In this document: piece by piece, positions 8,755 to 21,000 of the stretch
Numbering within the stretch: the stretch's first letter is position 1
Layout of the letters: each line of letters begins with the position of its first letter
From: Chondrilla cf. caribensis
Lineage: Eukaryota; Porifera; Demospongiae; Chondrillida; Chondrillidae
Assembly (NCBI GenBank): GCA_964020155.1
Contig: OZ026560.1
Location: forward strand, 4,504,259 to 4,529,258
Direction of reading: 5' to 3'
DNA length: 25,000 nt
The notes under the pieces: model-generated
Seen by the model: the letters and a program-made list of their open reading frames with translations, nothing else
The model's database searches: none
What the model was told of the DNA's origin: nothing
Made by a program: the position numbers and the translations under genes

Positions 8755-8935
8755 GTAAGCTATAGTAAAGTAATTTTCTGTGAGAGGTGTGCAAAATAAA
8801 AAGACGATTGTACAATGCTTATTATGATGTGAAAGGTCAATAAAAACCCATTGGCCTTGCCTGCATGTGGTTCGGAAGGGTTAATGTAGTCTCAATAGCA
8901 CCCATTGGCATATAGGGGTCAGGCTGAATAGTTAA
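8755..8935. other. Spacer before the 359-bp array
   Basis: Low-copy sequence with AT-rich stretches and the words CCCATTGGC twice (about 8848 and 8901). No gene or RNA is seen. GGTCAGGCTGAATAGT just before the array may be the decayed edge of the first satellite unit. Confidence 0.35.
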
Positions 8936-11885
8936 TACCTAGTGTCCATGCCAAACTCACCAACACAATTTCGGAAACATTATGATTGTCCTGAGTGCGC
9001 TATAAGCCTCGTGGTGACAAGCAAAGAAATGTCAATTTTTTGAGTTGTCACCACGGCCTCTCCTGTGTGCACGTGATGCATCATAGCTGAAATCCGAATG
9101 CACAGACAAACTCCTGGACCTAGTACGGTCCTTCTGATAGCATAAAGATGCATTTTGATGTCGACCAAAAATTCTCCCCAGTGCCACATATAATAAAATG
9201 TATATACTTTGTATGTACATTCATATATAAGTGTAATACGCCTTGTGGTGATCACCTAAGCAATTTGAGAGTTCTTTGCTGGTCACCAAGGGCTATCCAG
9301 TGTCCATGCCAAACTCACCAACACAATTTCGGAAACATTATGATTGTCCTGAGTGCGCTATAAGCCTCGTGGTGACAAGCAAAAAAATGTCAATTTTTTT
9401 GAGTTGTCACCACGGCCTCTCCTGTGTGCACGTAATGCATCATAGCTCAAATCCGAATGCACAGCCACACTCCTGGACCTAGTAACTACCTTCTGATTAC
9501 AAAAAAGGTGCATTTTGATGTCGACCAAAATTTCCCCCCAGTGCCACATATAATAAAATGTATATACTTTGTTTGTACATTCATATATAAGTGTAATACA
9601 CCTTGTAGTGATCACCTAAGCAATTTGAGATTTCTTTGCTGGTCACCAAGGGCTACCCAGTGTCCATGCCAAACTCACCAACACAATTTCGGAAGCATTA
9701 TGATTGTCCTGAGTGCGCTATAAGCCTCGTGGTGACAAGCAAAAAAATGTCAATTTTTGAATTGTCACCACGGCCTCTCCTGTGTGCATGTAATGCATCA
9801 TAGCTCAAATCTGAATGCACAGCCACACTCCTGGACCTAGTAGCTACCTTCTGATTACAAAAAAGGTGCATTTTGATGTCGACCAAAATTTCCCCCCAGT
9901 GCCACATATAATAAAATGTATATACTTTGTATGTGCATTCATATATAAGTGTAATACGCCTTGTGGTGATCACCTAAGCAATTTGAGATTTCTTTGCTGG
10001 TCACCAAGGGCTACCCAGTGTCCATGCCAAACTCACCAACACAATTTCGTAAGCATTATGATTGTCCTGAGTGCGCTATAAGCCTCGTGGTGACAAGCAA
10101 AAAATGTCATTTTTTTGAGTTGTCACCACGGCCTCTCCTGTGTGCACGTAAGGCATCATAGCTCAAATCCGAATGCACAGACACACTCCTGGACCTAATA
10201 GCTACCTTCTAATAGCAAAAAAGATGCATTTTGATGTCGACCAAAATTTCCCCCCAGTGCCACATATAATAAAATGTATATACTTTGTATGTACATTCAT
10301 ATATAAGTGTAATACGCCTTGTGGTGATCACCTAAGCAATTTGAGATTTCTTTGCTGGTCACCAAGGGCTACCCAGTGTCCATGCCAAACTCACCAACAC
10401 AATTTCGGAAGCAATATGATTGTCCTGAGTGCGCTATAAGCCTCGTGGTGACAAGCAAAGAAATGTCAATTTTTTGAGTTGTCACCACGGCCTCTCCTGT
10501 GTGCGCATAATGCATCATAGCTCAAATCCGAATGCACAGACACACTCCTGGACCTAATAGCTACCTTCTGATAGCAAAAAAGATGCATTTTGATGTCGAC
10601 CAAAATTTCCCCCCAGTGCCACATATAATAAAATGTATATACTTTGTATGTACATTCATATATAAGTGTAATACGCCTTGTGGTGATCACCTAAGCAATT
10701 TGAGATTTCTTTGCTGGTCACCAAGGGCTACCCAGTGTCCATGCCAAACTCACCAACACAATTTCGGAAACATTATGATTGTCCTGAGTGCGCTATAAGC
10801 CTCGTGGTGACAAGCAAAGAAATGTCAATTTTTTGAGTTGTCACCACGGCCTCTCCTGTGTGCATGTAATGCATCATAGCTCAAATCCGAATGCACAGCC
10901 ACACTCCTGGACCTAGTAGCTACCTTCTGATTACAAAAAAGGTGCATTGTGATGTCGACCAAAATTTCCCCCCAGTGCCACATATAATAAAATGTATATA
11001 CTTTGTATGTACATTCATATATAAGTGTAATACGCCTTGTGGTGATCACTTAAGCAATTTGAGATTTCTTTGCTGGTCACCAAGGGGTACCCAGTGTCCA
11101 TGCCAAACTCACCAACACAATTTCGGAAGCATTATGATTGTCCTGAGTGCGCTATAAGCCTCGTGGTGACAAGCAAAAAAATGTCATTTTTTTGAGTTGT
11201 CACCACGGCCTCTCCTGTGTGCGCGTAATGCATCATAGCTCAAATCCAAATGTACAGATACACTCCTGGACCTAGTAGTTACCTTCTGATAGCAAAACAG
11301 ATGCATTTTGATGTCGACCAAAATTTCCCCCCAGTGCCACATATAATAAAATGTATATACTTTGTATGTACATTCATATATAAGTGTAATACGCCTTGTG
11401 GTGATCACCTAAGCAATTTGAGATTTCTTTGCTGGTCACCAAGGGCTACCCAGTGTCCATGCCAAACTCACCAACACAATTTCGTAAGCATTATGATTGT
11501 CCTGAGTACGCTATAAGCCTCGTGGTGACAAGCAAAAAAATGTCATTTTTTTGAGTTGTCACCACGGCCTCTCCTGTGTGCGCGTAATGCATCATAGCTC
11601 AAATCCAAATGTACAGATACACTCCTGGACCTAGTAGTTACCTTCTGATAGCAAAACAGATGCATTTTGATGTCGACCAAAATTTCCCCCCAGTGCCACA
11701 TATAATAAAATGTATATACTGTGTATGTGCATTCATATATAAGTGTAATACGCCTTGTGGTGATCACCTAAGCAATTTGAGATTTCTTTGCTGGTCACCA
11801 AGGGCTACCCAGTGTCCATGCCAAACTCACCAACACAATTTCGTAAGCATTATGATTGTCCTGAGTACGCTATAAGCCTCGTGGT

Positions 11886-11939
11886 GACAAGCAAAAAAAT
11901 GTCAATTTTTATGCTTGTCACCACGGCCTCTCCTGTGTG
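11886..11939. repeat. Example of the unit hairpin, long-arm form
   Basis: In units from here rightwards the junction reads GTGGTGACAAGCA ... TGCTTGTCACCAC with 13-14 bp perfect arms around an A/T-rich loop. In most earlier units (8936-11880) the right arm is GAGTTGTCACCAC and pairs over only 10 bp. This marks a switch of unit subtype near 11,900. Confidence 0.7.
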
Positions 11940-13680
11940 CACGTAATGCATCATAGCTCAAATCCGAATGCACAGACACACTCCTGGACCTAGTAGTTAC
12001 CTTCTGATAGCAAAAAGATGCATTTTGATGTCGACCAGAATCCCCCCCAGTACGACATATAATAAAATATATATATATATATATTGTATGTGCATTCATA
12101 TATAAGTGTAATATGCCTTGTGGTGATCACCTAAGCAATTTGAGATTTCTTTGCTGGTCACCAAGGGCTACCCAGTGTCCATGCCAAACTCACCAACACA
12201 ATTTCGTAAGCATTATGATTGTCCTGAGTGCACTATAAGCCTCGTGGTGACAAGCAAAAAAATGTCAATTTTTATGCTTGTCACCACGGCCTCTCCTGTG
12301 TGCACGTAAGGCATCATAGCTCAAATCCGAATGCACAGACACACTCCTGGACCTAATAGCTACCTTCTGATAGCAAAAAGATGCATTTTGATGTCGACCA
12401 AAATTTCCCCCCAGTGCCACATACAATTTAATGTATATATATTGTATGTGCATTCATATATAAGTGTAATACGCCTTGTGGTGATCACCTAAGCAATTTG
12501 AGAGTTCTTTGCTGGTCACCTAGGGCTACCCAGTGTCCATGCCAAACTCACCAACACAATTTCGTAAGCATTATGATTGTCCTGAGTACGCTATAAGCCT
12601 CGTGGTGACAAGCAAAAAATGTCAATTTTTATGCTTGTCACCACGGCCTCTCCTGTGTGCACGTAATGCATCATAGCTCAAATCCGAATGCACAGACACA
12701 CTCCTGGACCTAGTAGCTACCTTCTGATAGCAAAAAAGATGCATTTTGATGTCGACCAAAATTTCTCCCCAGTGCCACATATAATAATATGTATATGCTT
12801 TGTATGTACATTCATATATAAGTGTAATACGCCTTGTGGTGATCACCTAAGCAATTTGAGATTTCTTTGCGGGTCACCAAGGGCTACCCAGGGTCCATGC
12901 CAAACTCACCAACACAATTTCGTAAGCATTATGATTGTCCTGAGTGCGCTATAAGCCTCGTGGTGACAAGCAAAAAAATGTCAATTTTTATGCTTGTCAC
13001 CACAGCCTCTCCTGTGTGCACGTAATGCAGCATAGCTCAAATCCGAATGCACAGACACACTCCTGGACGTAGTAGCTACCTTCTGATAGCAAAAAAGATG
13101 CATTTTGATGTCGACCAAAATTTCTCCCCAGTGCCACATATAATAATATGTATATGCTTTGTATGTACATTCATATATAAGTGTAATACGCCTTGTGGTG
13201 ATCACCTAAGCAATTTGAGAGTTCTTTGCTGGTCACCAAGGGCTACCCAGTGTCCATGCCAAACTCACCAACACAATTTCGTAAGCATTATGATTGTCCT
13301 GAGTACGCTATAAGCCTCGTGGTGACAAGCAAAAAAATGTCAATTTTTATGCTTGTCACCACGGCCTCTCCTGTGTGCACGTAATGCATCATAGCTCAAA
13401 TCCGAATGCACAGACACACTCCTGGACCTAGTAGCTACCTTCTGATAGCAAAAAAGATGCATTTTGATCATTTCGACCAAAATTTCCCCCCAGTGCCACA
13501 TACAATTTAATGTATATATATTGTATGTGCATTCATATATAAGTGTAATACGCCTTGTGGTGATCACCTAAGCAATTTGATAGTTCTTTGCTGGTCACCA
13601 AGGGCTACCCAGTGTCCATGCCAAACTCACCAACACAATTTCGGAAGCATTATGATTGTCCTGAGTACGCTATAAGCCTC

Positions 13681-13928
13681 GTGGTGACAAGCAAAAAAAA
13701 AATGTCAATTTTTATGCTTGTCACCACGGCCTCTCCTGTGTGCACGTAATGCATCATAGCTCAAATTTGCACAAAACAGCAATTTGAGAGTTCTTTGCTG
13801 GTCACCAAGGGCTACCCAGGGTCCATGCCAAACTCACCAACACAATTTCGTAAGCATTATGGTCAATTTTTATGCTTGTCACCACGGCCTCTCCTGTGTG
13901 CACGTAATGCAGCATAGCTCAAATCCGA
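13681..13928 (+). repeat. Rearranged satellite unit with two deletions
   Basis: After CATCATAGCTCAAAT at about 13764 the sequence passes through a 12-nt filler (TTGCACAAAACA-like) directly into GCAATTTGAGAGTTC, dropping about 150 bp. Then at 13859-13862 GCATTATG joins GTCAATTTTT, dropping about 46 bp including the left hairpin arm. Together about 198 bp are missing, so the anchor spacing here is 207 and 313 bp instead of 2 x 359. Confidence 0.85.
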
Positions 13929-15080
13929 ATGCACAGACACACTCCTGGACGTAGTAGCTACCTTCTGATAGCAAAAAAGATGCATTTTGATGTCGACCAA
14001 AATTTCTCCCCAGTGCCACTTATAATAATATGTATATGCTTTGTATGTACATTCATATATAAGTGTAATACGCCTTGTGGTGATCACCTAAGCAATTTGA
14101 GAGTTCTTTGCTGGTCACCAAGGGCTACCCAGTGTCCATGCCAAACTCACCAACACAATTTCGTAAGCATTATGATTGTCCTGAGTACGCTATAAGCCTC
14201 GTGGTGACAAGCAAAAAAATGTCAATTTTTATGCTTGTCACTACGGCCTCTCCTGTGTGCACGTAATGCATCATAGCTCAAATCCGAATGCACAGACACA
14301 CTCCTGGACCTAGTAGCTACCTTCTGATAGCAAAAGAGATGCATTTTGATGTCGACCAAAATTTCCCCCCAGTGCCACATAAAATAAAATGTATATACTG
14401 TGTATGTACATTCATATATAGGTGTAATACGCTTTGTGGTGATCACCTAAGCAATTTGAGAGTTCTTTGCTGGTCACCAAGGGCTACCCAGTGTCCATGC
14501 CAAACTCACCAACACAATTTCGGAAGCATTATGATTGTCCTGAGTACGCTATAAGCCTCGTGGTGACAAGCAAAAAAATGTCAATTTTTATGCTTGTCAC
14601 CACGGCCTCTCCTGTGTGCGCGTAATGCATCATAGCTCAAATCCGAATGCACAGACACACTCCTGGACCTAATAGCTACCTTCTGATAGCAAAAAGATGC
14701 ATTTTGATGTCGACCAAAATTTCTCCCCAGTGCCACATACAATTTAATGTATATATATTGTATGTGCATTCATATATAAGTGTAATACGCCTTGTGGTGA
14801 TCACCTAAGCAATTTGAGAGTTCTTTGCTGGTCACCAAGGGCTACCCAGTGTCCATGCCAAACTCACCAACACAATTTCGTAAGCATTATGATTGTCCTG
14901 AGTACGCTATAAGCCTCGTGGTGACAAGCAAAAAAATGTCAATTTTTATGCTTGTCACCACGGCCTCTCCTGTGTGCACGTAATGCATCATAGCTCAAAT
15001 CCGAATGCACAGACACACTCCTGGACCTAATAGCTACCTTCTGATAGGAAAAAAGATGCATTTTGATGTCGACCAAAATT

Positions 15081-15093
15081 CCCCCCCCCCCCC
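15081..15093. repeat. Expanded poly(C) tract in one unit
   Basis: Thirteen C residues stand where other units have five to seven. It belongs to the TA-run subtype of unit (also at about 12050, 16165, 20115 and 22268) and is a slippage variant or possible sequencing-length error. Confidence 0.7.
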
Positions 15094-18000
15094 AGTACGA
15101 CATATAATAAAAAATATATATATATTGTATGTGCATTCATATATAAGTGTAATATGCCTTGTGGTGATCACCTAAGCAATTTTAGATTTCTTTGCTGGTC
15201 ACCAAGGGCTACCCAGTGTCCATGCCAAACTCACCAACACAATTTCGTAAGCATTATGATTGTCCTGAGTGCACTATAAGCCTCGTGGTGACAAGCAAAA
15301 AAATGTCAATTTTTATGCTTGTCACCACGGCCTCTCCTGTGTGCACGTAAGGCATCATAGCTCAAATCCGAATGCACAGACACACTCCTGGACCTAGTAG
15401 CTACCTTCTGATAGCAAAAAGATGCATTTTGATGTCGACCAAAATTTCCCCCCAGTGCCACATACAATTTAATGTATATATATTGTATGTGCATTCATAT
15501 ATAAGTGTAATACGCCTTGTGGTGATCACCTAAGCAATTTGAGAGTTCTTTGCTGGTCACCTAGGGCTACCCAGTGTCCATGCCAAACTCACCAACACAA
15601 TTTCGTAAGCATTATGATTGTCCTGAGTACGCTATAAGCCTCGTGGTGACAAGCAAAAAATGTCAATTTTTATGCTTGTCACCACGGCCTCTCCTGTGTG
15701 CACGTAATGCATCATAGCTCAAATCCGAATGCACAGCCACACTCCTGGACCTAGTAGCTACCTTCTGATAGCAAAAAAGATGCATTTTGATGTCGACCAA
15801 AATTTCTCCCCAGTGCCATATATAATAAAATGTATATGCTTTGTATGTACATTCATATATAAGTGTAATACGCCTTGTGGTGATCACCTAAGCAATTTGA
15901 TAGTTCTTTGCTGGTCACCAAGGGCTACCCAGGGTCCATGCCAAACTCACCAACACAATTTCGGAAGCATTATGATTGTCCTGAGTGCGCTATAAGCCTC
16001 GTGGTGACAAGCAGAAAAATATCAATTTTTTGAGTTGTCACCACGGCCTCTCCTGTGTGCGCGTAATGCATCATAACTCAAATCCGAATGCACAGACACA
16101 CTCCTGGACCTAATAGCTACCTTCTGATCGCAAAAGAGATACATTTTGATGTCGACCAAAATCCCCCCCAGTACGACATATAATAAAATATATATATATA
16201 TATATTGTATGTGCATTCATATATAAGTGTAATATGCCTTGTGGTGATCACCTAAGCAATTTTAGATTTCTTTGCTGGTCACCAAGGGCTACCCAGTGTC
16301 CATGCCAAACTCACCAACACAATTTCGTAAGCATTATGATTGTCCTGAGTGCACTATAAGCCTCGTGGTGACAAGCAAAAAAATGTCAATTTTTATGCTT
16401 GTCACCACGGCCTCTCCTGTGTGCACGTAAGGCATCATAGCTCAAATCCGAATGCACAGACACACTCCTGGACCTAATAGCTACCTTCTGATAGCAAAAA
16501 GATGCATTTTGATGTCGACCAAAATTTCCCCCCAGTGCCACATACAATTTAATGTATATATATTGTATGTGCATTCATATATAAGTGTAATACGCCTTGT
16601 GGTGATCACCTAAGCAATTTGAGAGTTCTTTGCTGGTCACCTAGGGCTACCCAGTGTCCATGCCAAACTCACCAACACAATTTCGTAAGCATTATGATTG
16701 TCCTGAGTACGCTATAAGCCTCGTGGTGACAAGCAAAAAATGTCAATTTTTATGCTTGTCACCACGGCCTCTCCTGTGTGCACGTAATGCATCATAGCTC
16801 AAATCCGAATGCACAGACACACTCCTGGACCTAGTAGCTACCTTCTGATAGCAAAAAAGATGCATTTTGATGTCGACCAAAATTTCCCCCCAGTGCCATA
16901 TATAATAAAATGTATATGCTTTGTATGTGCATTCATATATAAGTGTAATACGCCTTGTGGTGATCACCTAAGCAATTTGATAGTTCTTTGCTGGTCACCA
17001 AGGGCTACCCAGTGTCCATGCCAAACTCACCAACACAATTTCGGAAGCATTATGATTGTCCTGAGTGCGCTATAAGCCTCGTGGTGACAAGCAGAAAAAT
17101 ATCAATTTTTTGAGTTGTCACCACGGCCTCTCCTGTGTGCGCGTAATGCATCATAGCTCAAATCCGAATGCACAGACACACTCCTGGACCTAATAGCTAC
17201 CTTCTGATCGCAAAAGAGATACATTTTGATGTCGACCAAAATTTCCCCCCAGTGCCACATATAATAAAATGTATATGCTTTGTATGTGCATTCATATATA
17301 AGTGTAATACGCCTTGTGGTGATCACCTAAGCAATTTGAGAGTTCTTTGCTGGTCACCAAGGGCTACCCAGGGTCCATGCCAAACTCACCAACACAATTT
17401 CGTAAGCATTATGATTGTCCTGAGTGCGCTATAAGCCTCGTGGTGACAAGCAAAAAAATGTCAATTTTTATGCTTGTCACCACGGCCTCTCCTGTGTGCA
17501 CGTAATGCATCATAGCTCAAATCCGAATGCACAGACACACTCCTGGACCTAATAGCTACCTTCTGATAGCAAAAAGATGCATTTTGATGTCGACCAAAAT
17601 TTCCCCCCAGTGCCACATACAATTTAATGTATATATATTGTATGTGCATTCATATATAAGTGTAATACGCCTTGTGGTGATCACCTAAGCAATTTGAGAG
17701 TTCTTTGCTGGTCACCTAGGGCTACCCAGTGTCCATGTCAAACTCACCAACACAATTTCGTAAGCATTATGATTGTCCTGAGTGCACTATAAGCCTCGTG
17801 GTGACAAGCAAAAAAATGTCAATTTTTATGCTTGTCACCACGGCCTCTCCTGTGTGCACGTAATGCATCATAGCTCAAATCCGAATGCACAGACACACTC
17901 CTGGACCTAATAGCTACCTTCTGATAGCAAAAAGATGCATTTTGATGTCGACCAAAATTTCCCCCCAGTGCCACATACAATTTAATGTATATATATTGTA

Positions 18001-21000
18001 TGTGCATTCATATATAAGTGTAATACACCTTGTGGTGATCACCTAAGCAATTTGAGAGTTCTTTGCTGGTCACCTAGGGCTACCCAGTGTCCATGCCAAA
18101 CTCACCAACACAATTTCGTAAGCATTATGATTGTCCTGAGTACGCTATAAGCCTCGTGGTGACAAGCAAAAAATGTCAATTTTTATGCTTGTCACCACGG
18201 CCTCTCCTGTGTGCACGTAATGCATCATAGCTCAAATCCGAATGCACAGCCACACTCCTGGACCTAGTAGCTACCTTCTGATAGCAAAAAAGATGCATTT
18301 TGATGTCGACCAAAATTTCTCCCCAGTGCCATATATAATAAAATGTATATGCTTTGTATGTGCATTCATATATAAGTGTAATACGCCTTGTGGTGATCAC
18401 CTAAGCAATTTGAGATTTCTTTGCTGGTCACCAAGGGCTACCCAGTGTCCATGCCAAACTCACCAACACAATTTCGGAAGCATTATGATTGTCCTGAGTG
18501 CGCTATAAGCCTCGTGGTGACAAGCAGAAAAATATCAATTTTTTGAGTTGTCACCACGGCCTCTCCTGTGTGCGCGTAATGCATCATAGCTCAAATCCGA
18601 ATGCACAGACACACTCCTGGACCTAATAGCTACCTTCTGATCGCAAAAGAGATACATTTTGATGTCGACCAAAATTTCCCCCCAGTGCCACATATAATAA
18701 AATGTATATGCTTTGTATGTGCATTCATATATAAGTGTAATACGCCTTGTGGTGATCACCTAAGCAATTTGAGAGTTCTTTGCTGGTCACCAAGGGCTAC
18801 CCAGGGTCCATGCCAAACTCACCAACACAATTTCGTAAGCATTATGATTGTCCTGAGTGCGCTATAAGCCTAGTGGTGACAAGCAGAAAAATATCAATTT
18901 TTTGAGTTGTCACCACGGCCTCTCCTGTGTGCGCGTAATGCATCATAGCTCAAATCCGAATGCACAGACACACTCCTGGACCTAATAGCTACCTTCTGAT
19001 CGCAAAAGAGATGCATTTTGATGTCGACCAAAATTTCCCCCCAGTGCCACATATAATAAAATGTATATGCTTTGTATGTGCATTCATATATAAGTGTAAT
19101 ACGCCTTGTGGTGATCACCTAAGCAATTTGAGAGTTCTTTGCTGGTCACCAAGGGCTACCCAGGGTCCATGCCAAACTCACCAACACAATTTCGTAAGCA
19201 TTATGATTGTCCTGAGTGCGCTATAAGCCTCGTGGTGACAAGCAAAAAAATGTCAATTTTTATGCTTGTCACCACGGCCTCTCCTGTGTGCGCGTAATGC
19301 ATCATAGCTCAAATCCGAATGCACAGACACACTCCTGGACCTAATAGCTACCTTCTGATAGCAAAAAGATGCATTTTGATGTCGACCAAAATTTCCCCCC
19401 AGTGCCACATACAATTTAATGTATATATATTGTATGTGCATTCATATATAAGTGTACTACGCCTTGTGGTGATCACCTAAGCAATTTGAGAGTTCTTTGC
19501 TGGTCACCAAGGGCTACCCAGTGTCCATGCCAAACTCACCAACACAATTTCGTAAGCATTATGATTGTCCTGAGTACGCTATAAACCTCGTGGTGACAAG
19601 CAAAAAATGTCAATTTTTATGCTTGTCACCACGGCCTCTCCTGTGTGCACGTAATGCATCATAGCTCAAATCCGAATGCACAGACACACTCCTGGACCTA
19701 GTAGCTACCTTCTGATAGCAAAAAGATGCATTTTGATGTCGACCAAAATTTCTCCCCAGTGCCACATATAATATAATGTATATGCTTTGTATGTGCATTC
19801 ATATATAAGTGTAATACGCCTTGTGGTGATCACCTAAGCAATTTGAGAGTTCTTTGCTGGTCACCAAGGGCTACCCAGTGTCCATGCCAAACTCACCAAC
19901 ACAATTTCGTAAGCATTATGATTGTCCTGAGTACGCTATAAGCCTCGTGGTGACAAGCAAAAAAATGTCAATTTTTTGAGTTGTCACCACGGCCTCTCCT
20001 GTGTGCATGTAATGCATCATAGCCCAAATCCGAATGCACAGCCACACTCCTGGACCTAGTAGCTACCTTCTGATTACAAAAAAGGTGCATTTTGATGTCG
20101 ACCAAAATTCCCCCCCAGTACGACATATAATAAAATATATATATATATATATTGTATGTGCATTCATATATAAGTGTAATACGCCTTGTGGTGATCACCT
20201 AAGCAATTTGAGAGTTCTTTGCTGGTCACCTAGGGCTACCCAGTGTCCATGCCAAACTCACCAACACAATTTCGTAAGCATTATGATTGTCCTGAGTGCA
20301 CTATAAGCCTCGTGGTGACAAGCAAAAAAATGTCAATTTTTATGCTTGTCACCACGGCCTCTCCTGTGTGCACGTAATGCATCATAGCTCAAATCCGAAT
20401 GCACAGACACACTCCTGGACCTAATAGCTACCTTCTGATAGCAAAAAGATGCATTTTGATGTCGACCAAAATTTCCCCCCAGTGCCACATACAATTTAAT
20501 GTATATATATTGTATGTGCATTCATATATAAGTGTACTACGCCTTGTGGTGATCACCTAAGCAATTTGAGAGTTCTTTGCTGGTCACCTAGGGCTACCCA
20601 GTGTCCATGCCAAACTCACCAACACAATTTCGTAAGCATTATGATTGTCCTGAGTACGCTATAAGCCTCGTGGTGACAAGCAAAAAATGTCAATTTTTAT
20701 GCTTGTCACCACGGCCTCTCCTGTGTGCACGTAATGCATCATAGCTCAAATCCGAATGCACAGACACACTCCTGGACCTAGTAGCTACCTTCTGATAGCA
20801 AAAAAGATGCATTTTGATGTCGACCAAAATTTCTCCCCAGTGCCATATATAATAAAATGTATATGCTTTGTATGTGCATTCATATATAAGTGTAATACGC
20901 CTTGTGGTGATCACCTAAGCAATTTGAGAGTTCTTTGCTGGTCACCAAGGGCTACCCAGTGTCCATGCCAAACTCACCAACACAATTTCGTAAGCATTAT

